Counted from the stretch's first letter, positions 35,452 to 47,264 are shown. The stretch: 64,000 nucleotides of DNA from Croceibacterium sp. TMG7-5b_MA50 (GCF_039830145.1 NZ_CP156082.1:1-64000), one strand, 5' to 3'. Numbers and translations: made by a program. The notes: generated by a model from the sequence alone, not told the origin.

Positions 35452-37056
35452 CTACTCGGCAAGGTCGACGGGCTTCTGCGGCCGGCGTCGGCGCAGCTGC
35501 GCGATGAGATCGCGGTCGATCGCGCCGATCGCCCAGGCGACGACAAAGAACGCCGCCGCCCCGCCACCAACCAGCACCGCCAGCGACCAGACCCGCGCGC
35601 CCACGCTGCCGCCGAAATATGGGGAGAGCCAGGGCACCAGCCAGACGAGCAGCGCGCTCATCACCGCGGTCGCCACGATCTGCCGGGCAACCCGCCCGCC
35701 CAGCTTGGTGGTGAAGCGGAACCAGCCGCGCCATTGCAGCACCGCATACAGCGTCAGCACGTTCAGGGTCGCAGTGAAGGCGGTCGCCGCCGCGAGCCCG
35801 ACGATGCCGTATCGCGGCACGACGTAGAAGTTGAGCGCGATGTTGATCGCCAGCGTGCCGGCGGCGCACCACACGGGGGTGCGCGTGTCCTCCCGGCTGA
35901 AGAACGCCGGCTGGAACACCTTCACCAGCACATAGGCGGGCAGGCCGCAGACCAGCGCCACCACGATGTCCGCCATGATCGCGCCGTCCGCGGGCGTCAT
36001 CCGCCCGCCGACGAAGAAGGCGGTGACGAAGGCGGGCGCGCAGATGGCGAGCGCGGCGGCGGCAGGCAGGGTGAGCAGCGTCGCCACCTCCACCGCATTG
36101 GTCTGCAGTCGCTGCGCCTCCCGTGCGTCGCCGCTTTGAATATGGCGTGCCAGCATCGGCAGGATCGCGGTGCCCAAGGCGATGCCGAAGATGCCCAATG
36201 GCATCTGGTTCAGCCGGTCCGCCAGCTTCAGCAGTGTCAGCGAACCCTGCGGCAGGCTGGTGGCGAAGAACGTGTCGACCAGCTGGCTGATCTGGTAGAT
36301 GCCCGCGCCGAACGTCGCCGGCAGGATTAGCATGCCCAGCCGCCGCACGTCCGGCGTGAAGCGCGGTGCCGTAACCTTGAGCCGCACGCCGGCCCGGCGC
36401 GTGGCCCAGCCCATATAGGCGAGCTGCGCCACCCCCGCGGCGGCCAGGGCGAAGGCCTGCGCATAGGCGACCGCCGCATCGTTGCCGCTGGCCTGCCGCC
36501 AATAATACCCTGTGATGATGCCTGCGATCAGTACGACATTCAGCAACACCGGCACGAAGGCGCCGGGGGCGAAGCGGCTGCGTGCGTTCAGCAGGCCCGA
36601 CAGCATCGCCACCAGGCTGACCAGCAGCAGATAGGGGAAGGTGATACGCGACAGCGTGACCGCCAGCTCGAACTTGCCCGGCACGCTCTGATATTCGCGC
36701 GCCAGCAGCCAGACGATGCCTGGCATCACCAGCATGGCGAGGGCGGAAAAGCCCAGCAGCACCCAGACGAACACGGACAGGACATTACCGGCGAAGCGGT
36801 CCGCGGCCTCTTCCCCGCCCCCTTCGCTGTCGGCCCCATGCAGGCGCCGCGTGTACATCGGCACGAAGGCGACGGAGAACGCCCCTTCCGCGAATAGCCG
36901 GCGGAAGGTGTTGGGCAGGGTGAAGGCCAGCTGCCACGCATCGGCGGCGAGGCCGGCGCCCAGCACGCGGGCGACCAGCATGTCGCGGATGAACCCGAAT
37001 ACCCGGCTGACCGCGGTCAGCCCGCCGATCGTGCCGACGTTACGAACCAGGCTCAT
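35452..37056 (-). CDS. murJ: Lipid II flippase MurJ
   Basis: MATE/MOP-fold flippase moving lipid II across the inner membrane, 534 residues with about 14 helices. N-terminal signature NVGTIGGLTAVSRVFGFIRDMLVA, conserved FRRLFAEGAFSVAFVP with the functional arginines, and LPNTFRR are visible. It begins 26 bases after the end of secB, giving the leftward run secB, murJ, trpS. Confidence 0.96.
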   Translation of the reverse strand: MSLVRNVGTIGGLTAVSRVFGFIRDMLVARVLGAGLAADAWQLAFTLPNTFRRLFAEGAFSVAFVPMYTRRLHGADSEGGGEEAADRFAGNVLSVFVWVLLGFSALAMLVMPGIVWLLAREYQSVPGKFELAVTLSRITFPYLLLVSLVAMLSGLLNARSRFAPGAFVPVLLNVVLIAGIITGYYWRQASGNDAAVAYAQAFALAAAGVAQLAYMGWATRRAGVRLKVTAPRFTPDVRRLGMLILPATFGAGIYQISQLVDTFFATSLPQGSLTLLKLADRLNQMPLGIFGIALGTAILPMLARHIQSGDAREAQRLQTNAVEVATLLTLPAAAALAICAPAFVTAFFVGGRMTPADGAIMADIVVALVCGLPAYVLVKVFQPAFFSREDTRTPVWCAAGTLAINIALNFYVVPRYGIVGLAAATAFTATLNVLTLYAVLQWRGWFRFTTKLGGRVARQIVATAVMSALLVWLVPWLSPYFGGSVGARVWSLAVLVGGGAAAFFVVAWAIGAIDRDLIAQLRRRRPQKPVDLAE

Positions 37057-37082
37057 CCGCCGGCCCCGCCTGTGCTAGAGGA

Positions 37083-37607
37083 TCAGGCCTCGCCCGCCGG
37101 TTCGCCGGCCAGCTGTTCCGCCTGGCTGCGCTGCTGCTGCAGCTGCTGCAGGTACAGGCCGTTAAAGTCGATCGGATCGAGCAGCAGCGGCGGATAGCCG
37201 GCATCGCGGACAGCATCGGCGATCACGCGGCGGGCGAACGGGAACAGGATACGCGGCGCCTCCGCGTAGGAGAATGCATGGCGCTGGTCGTCGTTCATGT
37301 TGCGCATGCCGACGAGGCCGCAATAAGCCAGCTCCACCAGGTAGGCGGTGCCCTGGCTGGTCTTGGCGGCGGTGGTGATCTTCAGCTCGACCTCGGTGAA
37401 CTCGTCATTGATCTTGCGCGCGCCGATGTTGAACTGCACGTCCAACTGCGGCTGCTCCTGCCACTGGTAGCTTTCCGGCGCGCGCGGGTTCTCGACCGAC
37501 AGGTCCTTCACATATTGCGTCACCAGCCCGGCGACGGGCGCCGTGTCGTGGCCGTTGGCGCCATTGAGATTGTCGAGACTGGTCAGCACGTCGCCTTCTT
37601 CGGCCAT
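37083..37607 (-). CDS. secB: Protein-export chaperone SecB
   Basis: Cytosolic tetrameric chaperone that keeps preproteins unfolded for SecA. 174 residues, with LVTQYVKDLSVENP, VQFNIGARKINDEFTEVELKI and the C-terminal PLLLDPIDFNGLYLQQL, all SecB landmarks. The ATG at 37607 is chosen because the frame upstream lacks family sequence. It diverges from timA; the 231-base gap between them carries both promoters, and nothing else was recognised there. Confidence 0.96.
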   Translation of the reverse strand: MAEEGDVLTSLDNLNGANGHDTAPVAGLVTQYVKDLSVENPRAPESYQWQEQPQLDVQFNIGARKINDEFTEVELKITTAAKTSQGTAYLVELAYCGLVGMRNMNDDQRHAFSYAEAPRILFPFARRVIADAVRDAGYPPLLLDPIDFNGLYLQQLQQQRSQAEQLAGEPAGEA

Positions 37608-37838
37608 GATCGTAAGCGCTTTCGGTAAAGGAATGCAGGCGCGACCAGCGCGCGGGCGGATAGGAAGCGCGGCGAGTAGCATCGCGCCCGCGCCGCTGCA
37701 ACGGCCAGCCCGTCGCTGGCGGGGCACCAGCCGCCCTCCGCTGCGTTGCGTATTTGTGATCCGCGCCTATTTCTGGCAGGAACCAAACTTTCTTAAGGCC
37801 GGACGGTTACAGCCGCTGGCCTGCAGCGGGACAGAAAC

Positions 37839-38504
37839 GTGATCGAGATCGTCATCCTCGCCATGATCGCAGCCTTCCTAGGGCTGCGGCTGTATTCCGT
37901 GCTGGGCCGCCGGGCCGAGCATGAGGAGGAGCCGGTGGTGCCGACACGCTTTGATCGCGCCGACGGGGCCGCCCCCCGCCCGCTGTCCGCTCCGCAGACC
38001 GATCGCGTCCGTCCCCAAGCGGAGGCGGCGCGCCCCATCGCCGGTGTGCCCGCCGCGGCGGAAACCGCGCTGCGGCAGATCGCCATGGCGGATCGCCGGT
38101 TCGACCCGGCACAATTCGTCGGCGGCGCACGCGGCGCCTACCGCATGATCCTGGAAGCGTTCTGGCGCGGCGACCGGGAGGAACTGCGCAGTCTGTGCGA
38201 CGATGACGTCTATGCCAGCTTCGCCAGCGCGATCGACGCGCGCGAGGCGGCGGGCGAGACGCTCGACAACCGGCTCGTCCGGATAGAGGATGTGCGGATC
38301 GAAGGCGCCAGCCTGACCGGCCGCACCGCGCGCATTGCGGTCCTCTTCGTGGCGGACATCGCCGCCGTCACCCGTGACCGGAACGGCAATGTCATCGCCG
38401 GATCGCTGGTCGACGCGATCGAGGCGCGTGACGTCTGGACCTTCAGCCGCGATCTCGACTCGGCCGATCCCGACTGGCTGCTGGACGAGACGGACGAGGG
38501 CTGA
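37839..38504 (+). CDS. timA: Tim44/TimA-family adaptor protein
   Basis: A 221-residue protein with an N-terminal membrane helix (about 3-19), a proline/charge-rich linker and a C-terminal Tim44-like domain from about 75. The domain includes FDPAQFVGGARGAYRMILEAFWRGD, RLVRIEDVRIEGASL and DVWTFSRDLDSADPDWLL. GTG start. Alphaproteobacterial relatives of mitochondrial Tim44 typically lie divergent to secB. The exact role is not settled; membrane-protein adaptor functions have been proposed. Confidence 0.92.
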   Translation: MIEIVILAMIAAFLGLRLYSVLGRRAEHEEEPVVPTRFDRADGAAPRPLSAPQTDRVRPQAEAARPIAGVPAAAETALRQIAMADRRFDPAQFVGGARGAYRMILEAFWRGDREELRSLCDDDVYASFASAIDAREAAGETLDNRLVRIEDVRIEGASLTGRTARIAVLFVADIAAVTRDRNGNVIAGSLVDAIEARDVWTFSRDLDSADPDWLLDETDEG

Positions 38505-38531
38505 GGCCTGGCACTCGCGATCGCCTGACCT

Positions 38532-39092
38532 ATGGCCCGCCCCCCGCGCGGCTTGACCGCCGGGGAACAGGCGGCATGGAGCCGGCTGGCCCATAGCGTG
38601 ACCCCGCTGCCCGGCCGGCGCTTGCCGCCCCGACCGGTGCCGGCGGTGGAACCGCCCGCCACACCCTCTCCGCCGCCGCCGCCCGGTCGCGCGGCGCCGC
38701 CAGCCCCTTCATCCGCACGCGGCCACACGCCGCCACTGGCGCAGCAGCAGGGGCTGGACGCCGGCTGGGATCGGCGACTCGCAAGGGCGGCGATCGCGCC
38801 CGATTTCACCATCGACCTGCACGGCCACACGCTGGACCAGGCCTACACCCGCCTGCACATGGGCATCGGTCAGGCGCATGCGATGGGCGCGCGACTGGTG
38901 CTGCTGGTGACCGGCCGGCCGCGCCCGGCCGATCCGGCGGATCGCGGCACCAGCCGGGGGGCGATCCGCGCCAAGGTGCTCGACTGGCTGGCCGCAGGCC
39001 CACATGCGTCGGACGTGGTCGCCATCCGCAACGCCCATCGCCGCCATGGTGGCGATGGCGCGCTGTACCTTGTGCTGCGCCGCCAGCGTTAG
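38532..39092 (+). CDS. Smr/MutS2-domain protein
   Basis: A 186-residue protein. Residues 31-62 are Pro-rich and probably disordered. The C-terminal Smr domain (about 92-185) has the DLHGHT motif (95-100) and ends HRRHGGDGALYLVLRR. Smr domains are nicking endonuclease-like or RNA-binding. It usually follows timA and mltA in alphaproteobacteria; no mltA is present between them here. Confidence 0.92.
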   Translation: MARPPRGLTAGEQAAWSRLAHSVTPLPGRRLPPRPVPAVEPPATPSPPPPPGRAAPPAPSSARGHTPPLAQQQGLDAGWDRRLARAAIAPDFTIDLHGHTLDQAYTRLHMGIGQAHAMGARLVLLVTGRPRPADPADRGTSRGAIRAKVLDWLAAGPHASDVVAIRNAHRRHGGDGALYLVLRRQR

Positions 39093-39221
39093 ACCCGTTT
39101 TTGCCCGCGTGCGGGTATCGGTTTCGCAGGGCACGGGGAAAGTAGCTGCACCTGCAACAATGATAACGCTATAGCCCCTGCTGCGCACCTCCGGATCGGG
39201 TGGGCAGGGGAGGGGCTGAAC

Positions 39222-40451
39222 GTGCACATGAACCCGGCGGAGGCGTTCCTCCTGGCCATGCTGGTGATCTACACGCTGCCATGGCTGGTCTGGCGCCTGG
39301 CTCGGACGGAGCCGTGGGCGCCGCTGGTGGTGGTGCAGATCGTCGGCGGTATTCTGCTTGGCCCCGGCGTGCTGGGCGTCGCGTGGCCCGGCGCATATGC
39401 CGCGATCTTCACCCCGGCCACGATCGGATCGCTTAACGGGATCGCCATGTGGGCGGTCATGCTGTTCGTGTGGATCGCGGGGATCGAGCTCGACACGGCG
39501 GAGGCATGGCAGCGGCGGGCGGAGACGGGGCTCACCGCCGCGCTTGCCTTGCTGGTGCCGCTGCTGGCGGGCAGCGCCGCGGCATGGCTGCTGCTGCGGG
39601 CACCCGGCTGGCGGGGCGCCGCCGGGCAGGATTGGCAGGTGGTGCTGGGCATCGGCATGGCCTGCGCCGTCACCGCGCTGCCGATCCTGGTCCTGTTCCT
39701 GGAACGGCTGGAGATCCTGCGCAGCGCGCTGGGGCAGCGCGTGCTGCGCTATGCCAGTCTGGACGATGTGGCGATCTGGGGTGTGCTGGCGCTGATCCTG
39801 CTCGACTGGGATCGGGTCGGGCGGCAGGCCGGGTTCCTGCTCGGCTTCATCCCCGCCGCCCTCGCCATGCGCTGGCTGCTGGCGCGGGTGCGACCGGCCG
39901 ATCGCTGGGCGATCAGCCTGGCATGGCTCGCCGCTTGCGGCTTCGCCGGCGATTGGGCTGGGCTGCACTTCATGGTCGGCGCCTTCCTGTCCGGCATGGT
40001 GCTGGATGCCAGGCTGTTCGACCAGGCGACGATGGACCGGTTCCGCGGTTTCGTGCTGCTGGCGCTGATGCCGGTGTTCTTCCTCTCCACCGGCCTGCGT
40101 ACGCAATGGGGCATGGGCGGGTGGACGGTGTTTGCCGCCGCCGCGCTGCTGCTGGCCGCGGCCGTCGGCGGCAAGCTGGCGGGGGTGGGCCTGGCCGGCC
40201 GCATCCTGCGCTGGCCACGGGGAGAGGCGCTGACGATCGGCTGGCTGCTGCAGACCAAGGCGCTGATCATGATCATCTTCGCCAACATCCTGCTCGACCG
40301 GCAGATCATCAGCGCGGACACCTTCACCGCGCTGCTGCTGATGGCGCTCGGCAGCACGATGCTGACCATGCCGATGGTGCGGCGGCGCCTTTATGACAAA
40401 GCCGGCCCCCTCCCGCATGGGGAAGGAGCCGGCTCCGGCGACCCATTCTAG
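39222..40451 (+). CDS. Cation:proton antiporter, CPA2-like, without TrkA domain
   Basis: A 409-residue antiporter of the Na/H exchanger fold with about twelve helices. Landmarks are VVVQIVGGILLGPGVLG, MWAVMLFVWIAGIELD, and RYASLDDVAIWGVLALI with the Asp pair expected at the ion site. No C-terminal RCK/TrkA domain is present. A GTG at 39222 has GGGGAGGGG seven to twelve bases ahead; an ATG two codons later is the alternative. Its last codons overlap a hairpin that probably terminates katG. Confidence 0.9.
   Translation: MHMNPAEAFLLAMLVIYTLPWLVWRLARTEPWAPLVVVQIVGGILLGPGVLGVAWPGAYAAIFTPATIGSLNGIAMWAVMLFVWIAGIELDTAEAWQRRAETGLTAALALLVPLLAGSAAAWLLLRAPGWRGAAGQDWQVVLGIGMACAVTALPILVLFLERLEILRSALGQRVLRYASLDDVAIWGVLALILLDWDRVGRQAGFLLGFIPAALAMRWLLARVRPADRWAISLAWLAACGFAGDWAGLHFMVGAFLSGMVLDARLFDQATMDRFRGFVLLALMPVFFLSTGLRTQWGMGGWTVFAAAALLLAAAVGGKLAGVGLAGRILRWPRGEALTIGWLLQTKALIMIIFANILLDRQIISADTFTALLLMALGSTMLTMPMVRRRLYDKAGPLPHGEGAGSGDPF
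40401..40435 (-). terminator. Probable katG terminator inside the antiporter 3' end
   Basis: AGCCGGC and GCCGGCT pair perfectly around a partly paired C-rich/G-rich middle. Read on the minus strand it lies about 35 bases after the katG stop and is followed by TTTG. It sits within the last codons of the convergent antiporter gene. Confidence 0.5.
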
Positions 40452-40469
40452 GGCTCTTGCTTGGGAAGA

Positions 40470-42689
<2,220 letters not shown>

Positions 42690-42745
42690 GATCGAGTCCT
42701 CTCCTCGTATGATGGTGCGAAGCTACTCCTGCCAAACAGACTGCA

Positions 42746-42763
42746 CCAACGCGACGTTCCGAT
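42746..42763 (-). promoter_or_regulatory. Shared upstream element, katG copy
   Basis: On the minus strand it reads ATCGGAACGTCGCGTTGG, 56 bases before the katG start codon. An 18-base match with two differences lies 64 bases before ahpC (45218-45235). Probably a promoter core or activator site of a peroxide regulon; no OxyR gene is in the window. Confidence 0.5.
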
Positions 42764-42800
42764 GATGTTGAGAGAGAAAGTCGTTCAACAAACGATCGAC

Positions 42801-42845
42801 CCCCAAACAAAACGGCGCGCCGCAGCCCCAGCCGCGACGCGCCGT
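42801..42845 (-). terminator. Intrinsic terminator of ahpF
   Basis: ACGGCGCG/CGCGCCGT 8-bp stem with further internal pairing (CGCGGC/GCCGCAG-type), followed on the minus strand by TTTTGTTT. It is placed just after the ahpF stop and upstream of katG. Confidence 0.75.
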
Positions 42846-42866
42846 GATGTTGGCCGATGAGGCGGA

Positions 42867-44465
42867 TCAGGCGTCGGCGTAAGCCTGCGCGATCTCCTCC
42901 ACCGCCTCGTTGCGGATCAGGTAGTCGAAGGCGGACAGGGCCGCCTTGCTGCCTTCGCCCATGGCGATGATGATCTGCTTGTACGGCACGGTCGTGACGT
43001 CCCCCGCCGCGAAGATGCCGGGCAGGTTGGTGGCGGCATGGGCGTCGATCACGATCTCGCCATGTGGTGACAGTTCCAGCCCGCTGTCCTTCAGCCATTC
43101 GGTGTTGGGGACGAGGCCGATCTGCACGAACACGCCCTCAAGCGCGACCGCCTGTTCCACGCCGGTGGCGCGGTCCTTGTAGCGGAGGCCGCTCACACGG
43201 GCGCCATCGCCGGTCACCTCCGTCGTCTGGGCGTTCAGCAGAATGTCGACATTGGCCATGGACCGCAGCTTGTCCTGCAGCACCTGGTCGGCGCGCAGCT
43301 TCGTGTCGAACTCCACCAGCGTGACATGGCCGACGATGTTGGCGAGGTCGATCGCCGCCTCCACGCCCGAATTGCCGCCGCCGATCACCGCCACGCGCTT
43401 GCCCTTGAACAGCGGGCCGTCGCAGTGGGGGCAGTAAGCCACGCCCTTGTTGCGGTACTCCTGTTCGCCGGGCACGCCCAGGTTGCGCCAGCGCGCACCG
43501 GTGCTGAGCACCAGCGACCGCGCCTTCAGGGACGCGCCGTTCTCGAACACCACCTCATGCATGCCGCCAGCCTGCCGCGCCGGGATGAGCTTCGTCGCGG
43601 TCTGCAGGTTCATGATGTCGACCGGGTACTCGGCCACATGCGCCTCCAGCTGCGCGGCCAGCTTCGGCCCTTCGGTGTATGGCACGGAGATGAAGTTCTC
43701 GATCCCCAACGTATCCAGCACCTGCCCGCCGAAGCGTTCGGCCGCGACGCCGGTGGCGAAGCCCTTGCGTGCGGTATAGACCGCCGCCGCCGCGCCGGCG
43801 GGACCACCACCGACGACCAGCACCTCGAACGGCTTCTTGTCGGCCAGCTTCGCCGCGGCACGGGCGGATGCGCCGGTGTCCAGCTTCGCCAGGATCTCCT
43901 CCACGCCCATCTTCCCGCTGGCGAACATCTCGCCGTTCAGGAAGGTCGCGGGCACGGCCATCACGCCCCGCTCGTCCACCTCGGCCTGGAACGATCCGCC
44001 CTCGATCAGCGTGGCGGTGATGTGCGGGTTGTAGAGCGCCATCAGCGTCAGTGCCTGCACCACGTCCGGGCAATTGTGGCAGGACAGGCTGAAATACATC
44101 TCGAAGGCGTATTCACCTTCCAGACCGGCAATCTGCTGCAGCACCTCGTCGCTCACCTTGGGCGGGTGTCCGCCGGCCCACAGCAGCGCCAGCACCAGTG
44201 ACGTGAATTCGTGCCCCATCGGCAGCCCGGCGAACCGGACCCACTTGCCCGCATCGCTGGCGCGGCGGATGATGAAGCTGGGCTTGCGCGCATCGTCCCC
44301 GTCGAACGTCGCGTTGACGAGGTCGGACAGGGCCGCGATCTCGGTCAGCAGCTCGCGCGTATCCGCGCTCCGCTTGCCTTCGTCCAGCGAGGCGACGAGT
44401 TCGATCGGTTCGCGCAGATTGCCCAGGTACTGGCGCAATTGCTGCGTCATGGTGGCGTCGAGCAT
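42867..44465 (-). CDS. ahpF: Alkyl hydroperoxide reductase subunit F
   Basis: Flavin disulfide reductase that recycles AhpC using NADH, 532 residues. The N-terminal double-thioredoxin domain has C129-x2-C132 in SLSCHNCPD. The FAD domain follows with [10 protein letters not shown], and the thioredoxin-reductase-like active disulfide is C345-x2-C348 (CPHCDGPLF). The C-terminal [16 protein letters not shown] is typical. It lies downstream of ahpC, separated by a strong hairpin. Confidence 0.97.
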   Translation of the reverse strand: MLDATMTQQLRQYLGNLREPIELVASLDEGKRSADTRELLTEIAALSDLVNATFDGDDARKPSFIIRRASDAGKWVRFAGLPMGHEFTSLVLALLWAGGHPPKVSDEVLQQIAGLEGEYAFEMYFSLSCHNCPDVVQALTLMALYNPHITATLIEGGSFQAEVDERGVMAVPATFLNGEMFASGKMGVEEILAKLDTGASARAAAKLADKKPFEVLVVGGGPAGAAAAVYTARKGFATGVAAERFGGQVLDTLGIENFISVPYTEGPKLAAQLEAHVAEYPVDIMNLQTATKLIPARQAGGMHEVVFENGASLKARSLVLSTGARWRNLGVPGEQEYRNKGVAYCPHCDGPLFKGKRVAVIGGGNSGVEAAIDLANIVGHVTLVEFDTKLRADQVLQDKLRSMANVDILLNAQTTEVTGDGARVSGLRYKDRATGVEQAVALEGVFVQIGLVPNTEWLKDSGLELSPHGEIVIDAHAATNLPGIFAAGDVTTVPYKQIIIAMGEGSKAALSAFDYLIRNEAVEEIAQAYADA

Positions 44466-44501
44466 GGGGGAACTCCTGTGCCGTGTTCTACAGATGCGAA
44501 A

Positions 44502-44542
44502 GCCCGGGGCGTCCTGTCCGATAAGATCAGGATACCCCGGGC
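44502..44542 (-). other. Hairpin between ahpC and ahpF
   Basis: Perfect 8-bp stem GCCCGGGG/CCCCGGGC, a 2x2 internal loop, and a second 5-bp stem TCCTG/CAGGA around an 11-base loop. No T-run follows on the minus strand. It could stabilise the ahpC message or partly terminate before ahpF, giving more AhpC than AhpF. Confidence 0.6.
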
Positions 44543-44586
44543 CATGCGACCCGATGCCAGGGGCTCGGGGTGTTATGGGCTAAACG

Positions 44587-45153
44587 TCAGAGCTTGCCGA
44601 CAAGGTCCAGCGAGGGGGCCAGCGTCTCGCTGCCTTCTTCCCACGCGGCCGGGCAGACCTGGCCGGGATTGTTGCGGACATACTGCGCGGCGCGGATCTT
44701 GCGGACCAGCTCGTTCGCGTTGCGGCCGACGCCTTCGCAGGTGATCTCCATGATCTGGATCACGCCGTCGGGATCGATCACGAAGGTCGCACGATCGGCC
44801 AGGCCGCTCTCCTCGCGCAGTACACCGAAGTTCTTGGACAGCGTGTGCAGCTGGTCACCCAGGAAGGCGTACTTGATCTTGCCGATCTTCTCGGACGTGT
44901 CGTGCCACGCCTTGTGGCTGAAATGCGTGTCGGTCGACACGCCGAACACTTCCACGCCCAGCTTCTGCAGCTGTGGGTAGTGCTCGTTAAGGTCCTCCAG
45001 CTCCGTCGGGCAGACGAAGGTGAAGTCGGCGGGGTAGAAGAAGAAGATCGCCCACTTGCCCGCGATGTCGGCTTCCGTCACGTCGAAGAACTCGCGACCT
45101 TCCTGATAGGCGGTCGCCTTGAACGGCTTGATGGTGCTGCCGATGATACCCAT
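44587..45153 (-). CDS. ahpC: Alkyl hydroperoxide reductase subunit C (peroxiredoxin)
   Basis: Typical two-Cys peroxiredoxin reducing hydrogen peroxide and organic peroxides, 188 residues. Peroxidatic C48 in PADFTFVCPTE and resolving C167 in GQVCPAAW are present. The start MGIIGSTIKPF at 45153 matches the family; upstream frame is not conserved. First gene of the leftward ahpC-ahpF pair. Confidence 0.97.
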   Translation of the reverse strand: MGIIGSTIKPFKATAYQEGREFFDVTEADIAGKWAIFFFYPADFTFVCPTELEDLNEHYPQLQKLGVEVFGVSTDTHFSHKAWHDTSEKIGKIKYAFLGDQLHTLSKNFGVLREESGLADRATFVIDPDGVIQIMEITCEGVGRNANELVRKIRAAQYVRNNPGQVCPAAWEEGSETLAPSLDLVGKL

Positions 45154-45217
45154 GGGTCGAAATGCTCCGTTGTGGCGGTGTGTCTGACCGGCAGATAGTG
45201 CGGTGCAGCACATCTCG

Positions 45218-45235
45218 CCAACGCAACATTCCGAT
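45218..45235 (-). promoter_or_regulatory. Shared upstream element, ahpC copy
   Basis: On the minus strand it reads ATCGGAATGTTGCGTTGG, matching the katG element at 16 of 18 bases. Next to it on the upstream side are repeated GATTGC units (45232-45251), which could be part of a LysR-type regulator site. Confidence 0.5.
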
Positions 45236-45288
45236 TGCATTGATCGATTGCGATAATGGGTGCCGCCGACGCGATGCGACGAACTGGC

Positions 45289-45927
45289 CTAGCGCCTTAC
45301 CGTGAACAGCATCGGGCCCATGGTGGTGTCGCATCGGCCGGAGATTTCCTGCGCGTCAGCCGCGATCCGGCCCGTGCAGTCCCCGCGCGACCCGTGGATC
45401 GCGTTGATGAAGCTGTAGCGCAATTGCCGCCCATCCACCTGCCCATCGCCCTGCGCGACCAGCTGGCCCATTGCGAAGCCTTGGATCGTCACGGCGGCGC
45501 CATCCTGCTCGATCCGGTACGTGGCGCCATCCGCATCGCGCCAGTCGCCCGCGATCTGCACGATGGCCGGCTGCACCGGCTCCTCGTCCACGGGGGAAAG
45601 CTTCGTGTCATCGGCGGCCGCATCGTCCGCGCCTGTGTCGGCGAGGGTGTCCGGCGTGTCGGTGGGGGTGTCGGTCGGGCCATCGTCGGGTCCAGCATGA
45701 ATCGGCACCGCCTCGCTGCGTTCGCGCAGCACCGCGCCGACCACCCCGGCCAGGCCCAGCACCAGCGCGCCGAACACCAGCAGCCGCGTCCGCTCCCCGG
45801 CATCGCGGAACAGCAGCACGGCGACGAACCCGGCGACCAGCGTGACAAGGGAAACGACGCCCAGCGGAGAGCTGGCCGCCGCGGCGATGATCCGGTCCCA
45901 GGGCATCTGCGCCGCGGCTGTTTCCAT
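45289..45927 (-). CDS. Membrane protein of unknown function with acidic linker
   Basis: A 212-residue protein with two N-terminal helices (about 20-40 and 49-67), a Thr/Asp/Pro-rich linker of TDTP-like repeats (about 83-112), and a C-terminal soluble domain. In that domain WRDADGATYRIEQDGAAVTI and GRCDTTMGPMLF suggest a small beta-barrel-like fold with two cysteines. No known family was recognised. It stands alone between ahpC and aroC and reads leftward. Confidence 0.75.
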   Translation of the reverse strand: METAAAQMPWDRIIAAAASSPLGVVSLVTLVAGFVAVLLFRDAGERTRLLVFGALVLGLAGVVGAVLRERSEAVPIHAGPDDGPTDTPTDTPDTLADTGADDAAADDTKLSPVDEEPVQPAIVQIAGDWRDADGATYRIEQDGAAVTIQGFAMGQLVAQGDGQVDGRQLRYSFINAIHGSRGDCTGRIAADAQEISGRCDTTMGPMLFTVRR

Positions 45928-46023
45928 CGACTCGGCGCTGCCCCCCGGCTTCCACCCCTATCCCGCCGCCGATGTTGCGCCATGTTCCCGGCGGGCGCCA
46001 GCACCTTTGTTGATGAAAGCGCT

Positions 46024-47097
46024 TCAGCCCACCTGCGCGCGGTGCAGCAGCTTATGGTCGGCCAGCACCAGCGCCATCATCGCCTCCACCACCGGCACCC
46101 CGCGAATGCCGACGCAGGGATCGTGGCGGCCCTTGGTGGCAAGCTGCGTCGCGGTGCCGTCGCGCGTCACGGTGTCCTGCGGGATCAGGATGGAACTGGT
46201 CGGCTTGAACGCGATCCGCACCACCACCGGCTGCCCGGTGGCGATGCCGCCGGCAATGCCACCCGCATGGTTGGCGGTGAATTCCGGCCCGCCGCCATCG
46301 GTGCCCGGGCGCATCGGATCGGCATTGTCCTCCCCCCGCAGGGCGGCGGCGGCCATGCCTTCGCCGATCTCCACGCCCTTCACCGCATTGATGCCCATCA
46401 TCGCGGCGGCAAGATCGGCGTCGAGCTTGGCATAAAGCGGCGCACCCCAGCCGGCGGGCACGCCGGTGGCGACGCATTCGACCAGTGCGCCCAGGCTCGA
46501 CCCGTCCTTGCGCGCCGCATCGACCAGCCCCTCCCACCGTGCGGCAGCGACCGGGTCGGGGCAGAAGAACGGATTGCGCCCGATCTCGGCAGCATCGAAA
46601 TTGGCGGGGTCGATCGCGTCGCCACCGATCGCGCTGACCCAGGCGGTGATCGTCACTTCAGGGATGACCAGCCGCGCTACCGCGCCCGCCGCCACCCGCG
46701 CTGCCGTCTCCCGCGCGCTCGACCGCCCGCCGCCGCGATAGTCGCGGAAGCCGTACTTGGCGTCGTAGGCGTAATCGGCGTGGCCGGGGCGATAGGCTTT
46801 CGCCACCTCGCCATAATCCTTGGACCGCTGGTCCGTGTTCTCGATCATCAGGCTGATCGGCGTGCCCGTAGTTCGCCCCTCGAAGGTGCCGGACAGGATG
46901 CGCACCTCGTCCGCCTCCCGCCGCTGCGTGGTGAAGCGGCTGGTGCCGGGCTTCCTTGCATCCAGGAAGGGCTGGATCGCGCCTTCGTCCAGCGCCAGCC
47001 CCGGCGGGCACCCGTCCACCACCGCGCCCAGTGCCGGCCCGTGGCTTTCCCCCCAGGTGGTGAAGCGAAGGACGCGCCCGAATGTGTTCCAGCTCAT
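46024..47097 (-). CDS. aroC: Chorismate synthase
   Basis: FMN-dependent lyase making chorismate from EPSP, the last step of the shikimate pathway. 357 residues from [20 protein letters not shown]. Landmarks are the [14 protein letters not shown] flavin region, [35 protein letters not shown] and [19 protein letters not shown]. Upstream frame to 47298 is shadow and runs across the TTGACAC element. pheA near 63 kb uses a downstream product of the same pathway. Confidence 0.97.
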   Translation of the reverse strand: MSWNTFGRVLRFTTWGESHGPALGAVVDGCPPGLALDEGAIQPFLDARKPGTSRFTTQRREADEVRILSGTFEGRTTGTPISLMIENTDQRSKDYGEVAKAYRPGHADYAYDAKYGFRDYRGGGRSSARETAARVAAGAVARLVIPEVTITAWVSAIGGDAIDPANFDAAEIGRNPFFCPDPVAAARWEGLVDAARKDGSSLGALVECVATGVPAGWGAPLYAKLDADLAAAMMGINAVKGVEIGEGMAAAALRGEDNADPMRPGTDGGGPEFTANHAGGIAGGIATGQPVVVRIAFKPTSSILIPQDTVTRDGTATQLATKGRHDPCVGIRGVPVVEAMMALVLADHKLLHRAQVG

Positions 47098-47242
47098 GCG
47101 GGGCAGGCTATTGCGGCAAGCTGGCGGGCCTGTCCACTTTCCTACGCCCGGCGCATCTGGCAGGGACGGCCCATGACCGATCACGGCCTCTTCCCCGCAC
47201 CCTCGACCTGTCGCCGCGCCGGTGGCCGCGGCAGCCGTGGGA

Positions 47243-47264
47243 GGTGTCAACTTAGTGTCAACTT
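47243..47264 (-). repeat. 22-bp tandem TTGACAC element, copy 2
   Basis: Reverse-strand copy of the element at 2259-2280, 21 of 22 bases identical, in the gap between divergent aroC and ruvA. It points toward aroC and lies about 146 bases before its start. The 212-base gap (47098-47309) holds no gene that I can support. Confidence 0.6.

Noticed and set aside
42736-42760. Possible sigma-EcfG promoter before katG (GGAAC-N17-TGTT).
   Set aside because: The -10 differs from CGTT, and the ahpC copy of the shared element lacks both halves, so a peroxide-specific element explains it better.
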